Source: Seminavis robusta (taxonomy: Eukaryota; Bacillariophyta; Bacillariophyceae; Naviculales; Naviculaceae). Taken from it: DNA of 64,000 nt. Under the pieces are notes generated by a model. The model ran no database searches. It worked only from the letters and a program-made list of their open reading frames with translations, and was not told where the DNA came from. Both the position numbers and the translations under genes were made by a program. The DNA is taken from the NCBI GenBank assembly GCA_903772945.1, contig CAICTM010000094.1, forward strand, positions 58,740 to 122,739. Direction: 5' to 3'. Within the stretch, counting starts at the first letter, position 1. Every line of letters starts with the position of its first letter. Shown one piece after another: positions 20,392 through 31,504 of the stretch.

Positions 20392-21378
20392 ATGGACAGG
20401 AAAGGGAAAATACCGTACGAGATGGTCCTTAACAAGAAAGGGAGAGCTCGTCTACCTGATAAACTCATGGATTACCTCAACAATGAAGAGCTCAATGGTG
20501 TGATTTGGTGGAATCCTGATGGCACCAGCTTTGCCTTGAACTCTCAGACAGCACAGGAGAAGTTTCTCGATGTACATTTTCGTGGAACCAAGCTGACCTC
20601 CTTTATTCGTTCTCTGAATCGATGGTAAGTACCCGCCGCAAGATACCATCGTTCTCGACCTGATGCCAAGTCTAATCCATTTGCTTTGTTGCTTGTTTCC
20701 TGAAGGGGCTTTCGACGCGTGTTTTTTCATGCAATGCCCAGGAATGCCATTTGTTTTCAGAGTCCCCAGTTCAGAAAGGGTGAACGTGAGCTTCTGAAGG
20801 AGATGAAATTGACCCCCACAGCTATTAGTAGTGGAGGCTCCACCAAGCCGAAGACAACCCATGAACGTGGCCATGCTACGCCGGGACCTGTGGTTGACTC
20901 CTATTTGCAACAATCTCTACCCCGCAGTCTTCCCCTCCAGAATCCAAGAGCTGGGCTGACTCCTCCAAGAAACCTGTCGTCATTACAAGGAGGTCGCAGC
21001 AATCTTTCATTCCCAGGTTTGCTCAGTAGTAGCACGGCTGCTGCCAACGAATTGGACCAGGATCTACGGGCAATGCTACAAAGGGACAATCTTTTTCGCC
21101 AGTTTCAGCTACAACAGCAGATCCGACAGCAGCAACAGCAGATGCAAAAGCAGCAACAGGAACTGCAGCAGCAAACTCGAGATTTGCATCTTCTACTTCC
21201 TTCTTCGGGAGCAGCCGCGACTGGCCTGCCTCAAGGTTTGTTTCCCTCAACCGTCTCACGAGGAGCTAGAAACATCTTGTTTGGCGCTGCCCCAAGGATA
21301 GGACAAGGTGGTGATCCACCAAGCGATATTGAAGGAGGAGAAGAAAAACATTTTGCTGCTTTGTCTCATTATTATTGA
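20392..21378 (+). CDS. Heat-shock transcription factor (divergent HSF)
   Basis: Two exons: 20392-20624 and 20706-21378, joined by an 81-bp GT-AG intron (GTAAGT donor, CCTGAAG acceptor) that completes the Trp codon of NRW-GF. The protein is about 301 residues. The HSF-type DNA-binding domain spans about residues 20-115: LPDKLMDYL, IWWNPDGTSF, HFRGTKLTSFIRSLNRWGFRRV, then ACF.QS.QFRKGE. In HSFs this winged helix binds GAA-type heat-shock elements; the recognition helix here reads SFIRSLNRWGF instead of the usual SFVRQLNxYGF, so its target may differ. After it comes a disordered part with a Gln-rich stretch (encoded near 21105-21170) that may act as a coiled coil or activation region. Diatoms have many such HSFs. 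Confidence 0.9.
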
Positions 21379-21775
21379 GGCAGGCAGATTCTAAGGAAGC
21401 AGGAGCCAGCCATCAAGGACGACCTGTCATCTGGCCAACGGCTTGATGAGGAACAAGCTTGGTATGCGTCCGTTGTCTTGTTCACTCAGATAAACATTTA
21501 GCTTTTGTATTCATATTCTCTGTACAACCTTATACAAGTCCTTCTCTTTATGCCGCTTCGAAGCTTGTAACACAATGTTTGTAGAGACTGGTCCTCCTCG
21601 GTATTGCTGCTTTGAAGCTTGTAGTACCGGTACAGTGCCTACAAAACTGAGACGGGTATCCATCACTGTTTGTGCACATATCAGTGGTCGTCCGAGGCCA
21701 TGAGACAAGCAACATCAAGGCTAGCTTATTGACTGTCCTCGCTTGGCCCACTCTGACATGGGATTGTAGGAAAAG

Positions 21776-22500
21776 ACAAGCGACGCAAAAACCTCGGCTT
21801 CAAGTTCACCTCAGGTCGCCAACACCTGGGTGGCTTCATTGGATCTGCCGCCGCCTTTTCCTCCTGGCTTCAGGCCAAGGTGACTGATAGGCTCAGCAGA
21901 CCCTTGCCACAATCACAACTGCTGCCACTGCAGTCCATGTTGAGGGTATCAAATGGGCTTGTCGTGCTGGGCTCCCATGCCCGAGAATGACACTGTCCTC
22001 TCTTCCCACAAGTTCTATGACACTCCACACTTCCAATATGGATTGACTCGACTCCTCCAGGTCTACAACCCCACTGTGATGGCTGCAAGAAAAAGTTTCA
22101 TCTCCACCATGCCTTTTCCTGCTCCCACAGTGGACTTCTTCTTCAGCACCGCAGTCAAATTGTGGGTGAGCTTGCTGACTTATCCACAGATTTTCTCCTC
22201 CGCGGTTTCTGGCGTGGGGGTACTGATTGTACCTTTGATGTCTTTATTGTGGAATTTGGTTCCCCCGGTCGTCGTGATCGAGTTGTGATCCATTCCTCCT
22301 TCAGTTGGTCTACTCAATCTTGGCTGTCAGGCTGGAGTCCCTCCAATGCTGCATTTGACCTCCGGAGTCCATTCCCACACTGGTTAGTCCACTCTAACCA
22401 CATCGTAGCCCGCTTTCAAGCTATTCATCGATGTAGCATGCATTATGCAATGCTGGGACGATTCGATTCTGGATTGATGCTATGCTGTTGCATACAGTGA
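21776..22500 (+). pseudogene. Decayed 3' end of a retroelement polyprotein
   Basis: Two frames together recall the region downstream of the reverse transcriptase in a widespread protist retroelement type. The first frame from 21776 gives GFKFTSGRQHLGGFIGSAAAF and ends at a stop near 21985. The second has a Cys/His block CDGCKKKFHLHHAFSC (TGT at 22075) followed by HRSQIVGELADLSTDF and runs on to 22500. The frames are offset, so at least one frameshift separates them. No RT motif is in reach; the 5' part is gone. I rely on memory of the family for the identification. Confidence 0.6.
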
Positions 22501-23322
22501 ACTTCCTACCAATCCATACAGATCCACAGAAACTGTGAAAGTTCTTGACGCATTGCAGAGGGCGTGGATGTCATTCTGAACGGTTGCCACCAACAGTGTG
22601 ACGGTGGGCCTTGACCAAATAAATAATGGAACGCAAAAGGCAAGCAAGGAGACCCTGAAGAACCAACATAGTAGTGGCATGTACAGCCGTCCATGGTTTG
22701 TTGCTGTCTGGTCAGGTCGGGACTTCCTTCCTCCATTCCATGCAAGCCCAATTATTTGTGTACAGTAATCGGTCAAGAAAGCATCTGTTGGGCCCAAGCG
22801 CTGTCTCGCGCAAAAAGGAACAGACGTACCACCCGAAAATGAATGATGGATTGTGGCAAACGTTTGAACTTGCCACTGGAAGATAGATGGCACCCCAACG
22901 GTATGCTCTTCCTGTGTAATTAATTACTGATTACGTCAAGATACGTGACCTTGCCACGAAGAGGTTCTTCGGAGGGGAAGAATGATATACCACCGCAAGA
23001 CATATTCCGATCTGCCTTTTGTTCCCTCAAGACAACTCTTGTATCTTGTAAAGGCAGTAAGTAGTAAAGCCACACGTCACGTACCATGAGTCGGAAATGT
23101 GCCAACGCAGAGTATGCACAAGGTAAATTGTAGCCGCGAAAGCTTCATGTTGGTCTCAACCGCGGTTGAGTGATTGATTGATTGATGGATGGCTCTGCGC
23201 CAATATCTTGAATTAAGAAGCCGACATTGTGGCATCGTCTGTATGTAGGATGCTCCGTGCTGGTTGTGGTTGATTGATTCCTCGTATGGTAGCATTTTCT
23301 TTCGTTCCCTTTTTGTTTATAT
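22501..23322. other. Intergenic, no gene seen
   Basis: Lies between the retroelement remnant and the stop of the dioxygenase gene. No recognisable frame. Contains a short (TTGA)n run near 23170-23185. Confidence 0.5.
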
Positions 23323-24282
23323 TTATACCGACCAAACATCTCTGGGTCCTCCCTTTGCCAAACAGGTGGATTCGAGACTGCAATCGAGGACACAAATGGG
23401 TCGATCCACCCGTCCAATATTGGCGGATCCTCGATGACTGACATTGGCATTAAAGAGGAGGACGGATCCGGCCGGCATGACGGCTCGCATTTGCTTGGCA
23501 GCGTCAGCGGCATTGCGTACTTTGGGATCTCCTTCCCAAAGACCGACAAAATCAATGCTGAAATCCAATTCGGTGGGACCCTGTCGGACTCCCACATCTG
23601 TCAAGGGCATAATGACAGTCAACCCATGAACGCCATCAATGTGCCATCCTTGGGCACGACACCCGACATGACTGGTCACCACTTCCACGCGAGCAATGTG
23701 GGTAAAATGAAAATGATCCGTAATTTCCTTCCACAGGGGTTTCTTCTTGGTGGGTTGTTGTTGTTGTTGTTGGTAATACTGGTAGTCATAATAAGAAGAG
23801 TCACTACATGTAGATGACGCCTTCGGATTCAAACAGGCTCTGGCTTGTTCGGCTCCAGGTTTCCAGTCATAAAAGTCACATGCTGGACCGAGTTGACACA
23901 AGCAATTGTAGAGCCGAGTACCACTCCGTCTCGTGGGATCCTTTTCGCCAATGGCCGTTTGTCCGTGTTCTCGTAGGGCGCCGTACGTCTCCTGCAGTAC
24001 TTGAATTTCGTTGCAAGACAAACAATTGTGGAGCACCAGACAATGCTCTTGTTCCAAAATGGACACGGCTTGTTTCACCAGAGAGTCGCGATCACTCTTG
24101 TTGGCATTATTATTATTAATAGCACAAGCATCCAACGTGCAACGTTCCAAATGACGTCGTTCGGCGTCGGGTAGGCCTTGCAAGAGATATTCTGCCTTGT
24201 TATTGCTTGGCTTACTTGACGGGTCATGGCGGGTGTTGGTCGCAGCAGCTGAAAAGGAACGGCTTTTGGATTTCTTGGCCAT
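23323..24282 (-). CDS. Phytanoyl-CoA dioxygenase (PhyH)-like oxygenase
   Basis: A single-exon 319-residue protein with ATG at 24282. The C-terminal half has the iron-binding pattern of PhyH-type Fe(II)/2-oxoglutarate oxygenases: GWHIDGVHG (H214, D216), the MPLTDVGVRQGPTEL strand typical of the family, and the distal SHRG (H283) with R294 as candidate 2-oxoglutarate ligand. Such enzymes hydroxylate small molecules or lipids; the substrate cannot be read from sequence. The first 65 residues are basic and Asn-rich, perhaps disordered; a Gln/Tyr-rich insert (about 163-177) interrupts the domain. Confidence 0.85.
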   Translation of the reverse strand: MAKKSKSRSFSAAATNTRHDPSSKPSNNKAEYLLQGLPDAERRHLERCTLDACAINNNNANKSDRDSLVKQAVSILEQEHCLVLHNCLSCNEIQVLQETYGALREHGQTAIGEKDPTRRSGTRLYNCLCQLGPACDFYDWKPGAEQARACLNPKASSTCSDSSYYDYQYYQQQQQQPTKKKPLWKEITDHFHFTHIARVEVVTSHVGCRAQGWHIDGVHGLTVIMPLTDVGVRQGPTELDFSIDFVGLWEGDPKVRNAADAAKQMRAVMPAGSVLLFNANVSHRGSANIGRVDRPICVLDCSLESTCLAKGGPRDVWSV

Positions 24283-25861
24283 GGTCGAAGAAGGAGTTCA
24301 ACAATGAAAGGAGAGTGGTACGGTACTGTGGATATGGGAAGCAAAGAAAAGGACGGCCCCTGCTGGCTTCCGGTGGATAATCCACTTATGTATTCTAGCT
24401 AGCCAGCCCCGTTGACGAGGAAAGGATGGTGCTAGGGTGATCGAAAAGGCAGTGAGAATGCCGACCCCAAAAAATGAGTGGAGGGAGTCGCTTTCAAGAT
24501 GACAATTTTTAGTAACCCAGCACAGGCTGCTTAATTAAGTTCTTTTGCATCGCGCTTCAGTTTGGGGGGCATCAGACGCACAGGGACATCATGAGCAAAC
24601 GATAATACAGCGAGGATCTAGCTCTAGCTAGTGTCACGGATGCTGCAGGCGAATTCAGCCACCAGAGGTCTGTTCACTGCCCTGAGAGAAACCTGAAGTG
24701 TCTGACGGATCACACAGTGCAAAGGAGTTTCGTCATGCCTGCATGCATGGAGACAGATTGTAGTACAAGTGCATCTGCCATACCGGAGCTAGCTAGAGAG
24801 CATTGTTAAAGGTTTCAGGCGTTGATGAGTGGCTTGTCCTCAAGCTGATAGCTACTTGGCAAGGCAAGCCGCTACTATACGCAAAAGAGCAGGAAATGAG
24901 CTCTGGAGACGTTCTGACGATACGGCACGGACCGGTACCATCCAACGACACAAAAAGCTTTCTGGATACGAATGCTGCCTGGCTGATGCAGCCAGCAACA
25001 TGTTGCTAGATAGCTCGAGTGCAAGGGGACGGCCGTGACAAGAAAAGCTACGGGCAGCCATTGACACTAGCTATGGAGTCCAGCAGAATCACTTTGGCAT
25101 CGGTTCCGAGATTTGGATTCAATTCTATGCATGGTGTTGAAGCTGTGGATGGAGCCATCAAGGACGATGGAAACTAACTAAGCTTGAAGTAACGGAACTA
25201 TGGACAGTATAAGGACTAACAAGAAAGGCTTGATATATGTTTAAAGAAAAGACTAGTAGAATAGTTGCAAAAGTTAACTTCCGGTACGATTGGGCATTGC
25301 CGAACCGATGAGAAAGCGTCATCCAGGAAAGAAACCATAGGGGAGGGTTGGAAAAGAAGAGTAGCACCGACATAACTGAAACACCAAAGAAGAAAGACCC
25401 CCGCATCAAACAAGAACCAACACAAATCCTCCGCAACAAGGACCACAGAATAGGGACCACCACCGCTGATGGGGAGAGTCATGTGACGATGCAGGGCCTA
25501 GACACGACTAGACCTCAGCTGCCAGACAATCCCACCCGGACAGGTTTGTATAGACCTAGGTGTTGCAGGATATGAAGCCACCATTGGCAACATGTGACCC
25601 ACAGAGCACCGTTTGCAGCCCCCCGTCCACAACGAATCCACATCCGCAATCCCCGTCACATCGAACCGTATCAATCCACGCCCAAACCGAACACCTTGCC
25701 TCCACAATGACAGCCACACCAAACACCAACTCCCATCTTCTTCCCCGCCCCCAATCGTTCCGCGCCAGAATCAACCAACCAACAGCGTAGCTCCGCCAAG
25801 ACCGTCATCAAGACAGCCATTGCAATCAGCACCATCCATCACACAAACCGCAGTAATTCAT
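24283..25861. other. Intergenic, no gene seen
   Basis: No supported frame. The 5' side of the dioxygenase gene on the left and the 3' end of the J-domain gene on the right. Bases 25600-25860 are C-rich on this strand. Confidence 0.5.
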
Positions 25862-27211
25862 TCATTGTCCGTCTCCCGCAGAGCTTTGAGCCTCATCAAA
25901 GTAGGCATCTTTCAGCAGCTCCTTGAGTTCTTTAAGATACTTTTCAGCAAGAATTTCATTTTTGGTGCTGTAAAACCATACAGCCCTGGTCTGACTCCAA
26001 GCCTTGTCAAACGTTAAACCTTTCGCAGCAATGCGAAGGGCTCTTCGATCCCCTCGCGCATGCCAAAGATACACCTCCTTGAGGGTATCGAACGCCACAT
26101 TGAGAGCCTGGGACATGGTGTCGCCATCGACTCGCAATTTGTCGGGGTGGTGTTGCTTCTGGAGAATTCCTCGCTTCTTCTGAATTTCGTCCAAAGTTAC
26201 AAACTTTCCGAGAAAAATTCCATGACGCTCCAACCACGTAATGCCAAAGAGCTCAGAGCAGTACATGAAGTAGTCATCAATGAGCTTGTTACCCTCATCA
26301 ATGAGCTCCTCAGCTTTAGTCTTCACAGCTTTATTCTTCTTCTGTGAGAGAGTTGGCCACTGGAGGGAGGGCAACCAAGACTTGACCATGGCAGACATGC
26401 CGCGGAACAAAACAATGGTGGCTCTCCAAGAGGCCTTGGCTTTCGTCCAAGTTTTGGAGATCTTGGACGATGCCTTGGCAGTCGCCTTGGAAGCAAAACC
26501 TTGAATGGCACCTTTGGTGGCAGTAAAAGAGGCCATGGTGCTCATCCAGGTGTTGGAAACCTTCGTCCGCACCGTAGAATCCGTCTTGGAAACAAAGCCT
26601 TGGAGAGTTGCCTTGGCGGCACTCCAAGATGCCTTGGTGGCATTCCAAGATGCCATGGTGCTCCGCCAGACATCCCCCGTCTTGGACCCCACCACAACAC
26701 CCGTGTTGAAGGCAAAGATGAAGCAGGATTGGGTAGTCAAGTCGACCTTGTGGGCAATGTCCTCGTATGCATCCAGAATCTTGTCGTATGGCGTCTGAGT
26801 GACATTCTGGTGCGGAGGAGGATGGAAACCGCCACCAGTGAACGAGAAGGGGTCCCCGGTGAAGTTGCCGCTGGTGGCAGCGGGAGGTTCAAAATGGTGC
26901 GCCTGTTGTCCATAAAAGTACTCGTAGGTAAGCTGGAAGAAGGATGCGGGCTTGGCCTTGAGCTCAGCCAATGAAGTGCTGGTCTGGTTCAACATGAAAT
27001 TGAGCTTGAAGAACTCCAGTTTGTACTCCATCTTGTTGTATGCCAAGGTGTGCTGGAGATTCAAATTGGACATTTGAAGCGACGACACCGTGTTTTGGAG
27101 ATGGTGGTTCTCCGCTTGAACAGCTTGAAACTCCTTGCGGTTGACACTGTCATTCCGAAGGATGAAAAAGATCACAAAGATCAAAGAGGTCCACGAGAAA
27201 TCGACCTTCAT
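25862..27211 (-). CDS. Membrane-anchored protein with C-terminal J-domain-like region
   Basis: A 449-residue single-exon frame with ATG at 27211. Residues 6-18 are strongly hydrophobic (signal anchor or signal peptide), followed by a coiled-coil-like region to about 85. The middle (about 180-285) contains imperfect repeats of the form W.STMASW.ATKASW..AK with Trp/Thr/Lys spacing. Near residues 317-382 the sequence LFGI...TLDEIQKKRGILQKQHHPDKL...ALNVAFDTLKEVY carries an HPD motif (355-357) between two helices, as in DnaJ J-domains, which stimulate Hsp70. If the N-terminus is a signal, the J-domain would lie in the ER lumen or another secretory compartment. The overall architecture is not one I know. 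Confidence 0.72.
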   Translation of the reverse strand: MKVDFSWTSLIFVIFFILRNDSVNRKEFQAVQAENHHLQNTVSSLQMSNLNLQHTLAYNKMEYKLEFFKLNFMLNQTSTSLAELKAKPASFFQLTYEYFYGQQAHHFEPPAATSGNFTGDPFSFTGGGFHPPPHQNVTQTPYDKILDAYEDIAHKVDLTTQSCFIFAFNTGVVVGSKTGDVWRSTMASWNATKASWSAAKATLQGFVSKTDSTVRTKVSNTWMSTMASFTATKGAIQGFASKATAKASSKISKTWTKAKASWRATIVLFRGMSAMVKSWLPSLQWPTLSQKKNKAVKTKAEELIDEGNKLIDDYFMYCSELFGITWLERHGIFLGKFVTLDEIQKKRGILQKQHHPDKLRVDGDTMSQALNVAFDTLKEVYLWHARGDRRALRIAAKGLTFDKAWSQTRAVWFYSTKNEILAEKYLKELKELLKDAYFDEAQSSAGDGQ

Positions 27212-28658
27212 GGTGATGAGTTTGTTGTAGTTAGTTGTTGAACGTGCAAGACAATAGAATAAGGTGTATCTGTTGTCGATGAATGAAATTATGGCACAAG
27301 AGTCGAGTGCCCACTACTAGTGCCTTGTTCCATCGATCCACGCTGAGAGGGCGTTACTGCAGTCGACAACCTTCATCACGGTAGCTTGTGGGATTCAGAT
27401 TGAGGGCCTCCTCATCGTGGGAGGATGATGGTGGTCGACGGACATCAGTCAACGTGAAACCGCCTGGTCGATCCGTACCGGTACCTTCCATGCCGTGAAA
27501 GGCAGTAGGAGCGGTATGTGGAAGCTGCTCTCTATCGAAGGCTCTCATAACGTGGATGCTTGTGGCGTTAGGAGTGATACGACTGTACGGTAGGTATCGA
27601 TAATGATGATCTTGGACTCTTTCTCATCGTTGACGGTGGAGGGCCGTTGCTGTTGCCCTTAGTCTAGCTGTTGCGTGCTTTGCAGGAATGATTTAAGCCG
27701 GCAAAGGCTGATAATCCCATCAGTGCTGCTGATGATGACAAAGAAATGTGACTCGGATATCTAATTGCGTATCAAAAAGTACGAGCGGCTAGCTAGCTTG
27801 TGCTGAACTTGCAGAGTTTTTGGCGGAGAGTGGATTAGTAATGTTGGGACTACTCTAGTTGCTGGTGCTGATGTACTGTTCGACGTAGCAGGCAGCCACA
27901 AGCTGATATCACACGCAGACAAATGAACAGCTGATGGAGCACTATCAGGATCTCAATGTGTGGAGTAAAGAAGCCCCTGGCACGGCTCTTAGAAAGGGGA
28001 TCAGATCACAGCGAGGAGAACGGCAGCAGCCAAATACAGTAATGCAATGAGATGGGCCCAAGATCCAACGGCAGTATTGCAGTATTCGACCAGATCCCAT
28101 TGCTTGTCTGGCCTAGTTTTCGGGAAGAGACAACCAATGGAACCTCCAGGATCCTATCGCTCGTCTTCACTGAGGAAGCCACCGAATCACGCAGATGAGG
28201 TGTCTGTAGGGCAAAAAGTTGTTGAAGCTAGAAAGGGGGCCAGTTTGAGCCTTCTACTACAACCACCTTGGCAAAAGACGGAATCGTTCATGTCACGTCC
28301 TCTGGCACCATCATCCGCACTATCAGAATCCTTGAAACTAACCCTTCCACATCATTGGTATTCATCTACACCAAGATCCAAGCCAGATGAAGCTGCAAGC
28401 TCGGCCTCATCAATTTCCGCGCCACCAATGGTACCGAAGCTGCTGCTGGATCCACAGTTGCGTCCTTCTGTCTCCGTTGACCATCCAATTCATCTACTAG
28501 GCGTACTGAGCTGGTAGAATCATTTAGAATCTCTGTGTCTACATGTCTGATCGATCCAATCCGTCCGTGGGTGCTGGAAGCGACACTCCAAAACAAGCCA
28601 GGGTGCTGGAAGCGACAATCCAAAAGAGATGCAACTGAAGCCATTCTCTTTGATTTAG
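27212..28658. other. Intergenic, no supported gene
   Basis: No frame with recognisable domains. An open frame of about 150 codons on the plus strand near 28050-28517 is Ser/Pro-rich without features and is not called. The promoter of the J-domain gene should lie just right of 27211. Confidence 0.45.
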
Positions 28659-29125
28659 TTAATTAAAAAGATCCTCCCAGTCCTCAAAATCAATAACAAC
28701 AAGCCTCTCTTCACCATTGGTTTCAATGACTATAGCATTGCCTTTGGCATCATTGTGTCGAATTCCGAACTTGCTTTCAAGAGTAGCAAGGCCTGACTGC
28801 CATTGCCGGCAAAAGAGGTCATCATTCTCGCATTCCTCATCACTAAGGGACCTGCCAGGTTGTAGCCCTAGAAACTTGACTCCGCCTGAGGGCGACTCAG
28901 AAAGAAACAAGGGTTCTGGAACAAGTTTGCCCCACACACTCCTGGTCCTGGTGTAGGCACACACCTCCTTGTCAAAATTCTCATCCTCATCTCTTCCCAC
29001 ATCGACTTGCTTGACAGCTGCTGAACTTCCACCCCAGTACACCTTGAAGACAGAACCATTTCTTCCAGACCCAAGCCTTTCACCAAATTTAAGATCCCGA
29101 AAGTAAATTAAATGCTCAGGCCCCA
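28659..29125 (-). pseudogene. Kinase-like fragment lacking a proper start
   Basis: Reading from about 29125 down to the stop at 28659 gives a compact kinase-like sequence: a glycine-rich loop FGERLGSGRNGSVFKVYW, then the AVKQ strand with candidate ATP-binding Lys, and near the end HNDAKGNAIV followed by IDFEDW, matching the HxD...N and DFx catalytic motifs with Asp and Asn in place. Spacing between these is much shorter than in standard protein kinases (about 100 residues), as in atypical, CHK- or APH-like kinases. A stop codon lies in frame just upstream of about 29127 and no ATG precedes the glycine loop, so it is either a 5'-truncated copy or the last exon of a gene whose upstream exon I cannot find. 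Confidence 0.6.
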
Positions 29126-29836
29126 GTCACTTCAGCTGCCAGCCACAAGCAACAACAGAAGTCCTCTAGACAAGTCCACTGCATCTACTCCTGCTTCCCT
29201 CTCAACCCACTATTCCCAGTAACCTCAGTACTGGTACTTGCCTGGAGGGAAGAAGCCACCCCTGGTTACATACTCCACGCACACTTGCCCTTTGTCTGCT
29301 CCAATAGCCACTACCACAGTCAAGACTACTCCCACTGTACCAACTTGTACAACTCAGCCACCTATCAAGCACCCCCACCACCAGCTATCAGCACTCCTGT
29401 CATGCCAAACCTCAAGACAACTATCCAGCCCCATGGCAGCCTTCTTGCAGACTTTTGCTTGGTGATATTGTCTAGGGGGGCAGCCTTGGGGAGCTACATG
29501 TAAATGGATGCGCTGAGACGTTCCTAAAACCGTCACGAAGTGAACTCTTAATCATTAAGCCTTAACCTTATTGTGTGCTTAGCGTGATTGAACAGCCAAT
29601 CACAGACCCGGAAATCATATCTTCTACCAGGAAGGATGATGTACTAGTACACTGCAATGTATGATGGTTGTCTTCCAATGCCAGGCACGAAAAGACGAAA
29701 CGTGGTTGTTCTGACGATGAGGGTTGCCAGTGGGCAATCAAGAAGAATAATGATGGACGGATTGATTTCTTGTCATTTTGAACAGCACCACCAAAAACAC
29801 AATCGCGTCCTGTCTTGTGGACAAAGAGCAGCAACA
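29126..29836. other. Intergenic / possible 5' region of the PAP2 gene
   Basis: No separate gene. An in-frame ATG at 29657 would extend the phosphatase by 60 residues, but that extension lacks features; I prefer the start at 29837. Confidence 0.45.
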
Positions 29837-30797
29837 ATGCCACCCAAGGAAAAAGAAGACATGATATTGCTGGACCGTCAGGTCAGTTCTATGAGCAGTG
29901 TGACATTGTCCACCGACCTCAGTGCCAGCACAAGATCGTCATTCCAAGAACCTGTCATCCGTGGTAGCACAACTTCTTCCACGGGGGTCAGTTGGGCGGC
30001 CATACAGAACCTCGGGATAAGCCTGGGAATCTACGTACTGGGTATTTACTACAAGGAATTGCTGGTGCCTCCCCATGACGAAGTGTACACTCGAGAACAT
30101 CCCTACCAGCAGCTGAGCAGTGGAGATACCATTGTGAATTTTGAACTGAATCACCCACTGGTCTATCCTGCAGCCGTCCCTTCCAAGCTTTTGTTCCGGA
30201 CCTGCATCTCTTTGCCTGTGGTTATCATGATTCTGACCCATACATTCTACAAGTCCAGCTGGAACTGTACTCTTTCCAGTGTTTCCGGTCTGCTCACTGG
30301 CATTAGCATGTGCGAGATCTTGACCCACATGTTGAAATATTTTGTTCTGCGAAGACGACCCAACTTTTACTCACATCTGTGCATGGGATCCTGTATCCAG
30401 AACCTGCACGGCCGCCGCCAAGAAGGTACTTGAGGCACAGCTCTCATTTCCCTCTGGACATTCCAGTTTGTCATGGTGTGGGATGACCTTTCTTGTCCTT
30501 GTCCTGGTTGGCCAAATGAAGCTACTGGTGTCGCCCCCTTCTCTTGCAGGCGCCGATTACAGTTGGTGGAGACCATGGGCCTTATGGACCATTTGTCTCG
30601 TCCCTTGGAGTTGGGCTGCTTATGTGGCCTGCAGTCGCATTGCTGACAAATGGCACCATGCCAGTGATGTTGTGGCAGGGATCATGTTGGGGATTGCTTG
30701 TGCCCTTGTATCCTATCATTCACTCTTTCCACATGTCCTCTCTGAGCAAGCTGGAACTTCTCACATTGAATTGGCTATTCAAAAGAAGAACCAATAG
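29837..30797 (+). pseudogene. PAP2-family lipid phosphatase, frameshifted
   Basis: Two overlapping frames together make one PAP2 (type 2 phosphatidic acid phosphatase) protein. Frame one starts at ATG 29837 and includes several hydrophobic segments and the first motif KYFVLRRRP (K-x6-RP). Frame two, offset by +1 and open to 30797, has the second motif FPSGHSS and the third SRIADKWHHASD (SR-x5-H-x3-D), so the catalytic His/Asp triad is complete. The break lies at about 30375-30400, where one extra base would explain it. The family removes phosphate from phosphatidate and related lipids at membranes. The flawless motifs argue for a sequence error or a very recent lesion rather than old decay. 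Confidence 0.8.
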
Positions 30798-30919
30798 ACA
30801 AAAGAAGAACCAATAGACAAAAGAAGCACAAGTAGACGACATGACTTTGAACATTCCATTACTACTGCAGCTTCACCGTAGCAGGGAGGCTATGATAAAC
30901 CCTACCGTGCTGTTTCGTT

Positions 30920-31504
30920 CTAAGGACAATCAATAGTATCCAGCCATCGCTCAGCAGACCTTGGTGACTGGAGATGGATCCATTGCCTTGTGCATCCACC
31001 ATCCACACTAGATTCATCGTTCATCTTCATTTCCAGGTATCGTTGGCGGATAGGGCCATGAGTTTTCCAAAGCCAGACAAACAAAGAGTTGTTCCAATCA
31101 GTGAAATGTGTCCATATAATCTCGTGATTAAGAGAAGACCACAACGGTGTATTATGCCACCAACGGTGCAAGCAGCGACGCAACAGACGCCAAAAGTTAA
31201 CCCAAATGGGATAATCCAACCAAACCACACAGTCTGCACGATCCAGCAGCAAAGGTTGCACTTTACGGTAGTTGCCATCTGCAATCCAACTCTCATGATC
31301 TTGCAAGACTTGCTGGACACGTGTTTCAAAGTCGGGCGACGGAGTCCACCCTGGAGCCCAATAAAGGTCATCCAGTTCCATGTAGAAGATTCCAAGCTGA
31401 ACGCTAAGGATGGATGCTAGCGTGGACTTACCGGATCCGGTGGCACCTACTACCAAGATCCTCTGTCTACTCCTTGGGTTGAAACTCGTTGGACATAGCG
31501 CCAT
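30920..31504 (-). CDS. P-loop nucleotide kinase of FlaR / adenylate-kinase-like type
   Basis: I take the ATG at 31504 (194 residues); upstream codons in the same frame lack features. A Walker A motif GATGSGKS at about residues 20-27 follows a beta strand (ILVV). The ELDDLYWAPGW block, WIADGNY and the aspartate-containing VWLDYP strand match the small P-loop proteins often labelled 'DNA topology modulation protein FlaR', which are nucleoside- or small-molecule-kinase-like. The biological substrate is unknown. The type is common in bacteria, so an origin by transfer is possible but not shown. Ends 122 bp from the PAP2 stop, convergent with it. Confidence 0.8.
   Translation of the reverse strand: MALCPTSFNPRSRQRILVVGATGSGKSTLASILSVQLGIFYMELDDLYWAPGWTPSPDFETRVQQVLQDHESWIADGNYRKVQPLLLDRADCVVWLDYPIWVNFWRLLRRCLHRWWHNTPLWSSLNHEIIWTHFTDWNNSLFVWLWKTHGPIRQRYLEMKMNDESSVDGGCTRQWIHLQSPRSAERWLDTIDCP

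Noticed and set aside
28047-28517. Plus-strand frame of 156 codons
   Set aside because: Ser/Pro-rich without features, no splice partner and no known domain.
30380-30402. A 22-bp GT-AG intron to explain the PAP2 frame change
   Set aside because: Its length would be right for the frame but is far below any other intron here (71-126 bp).
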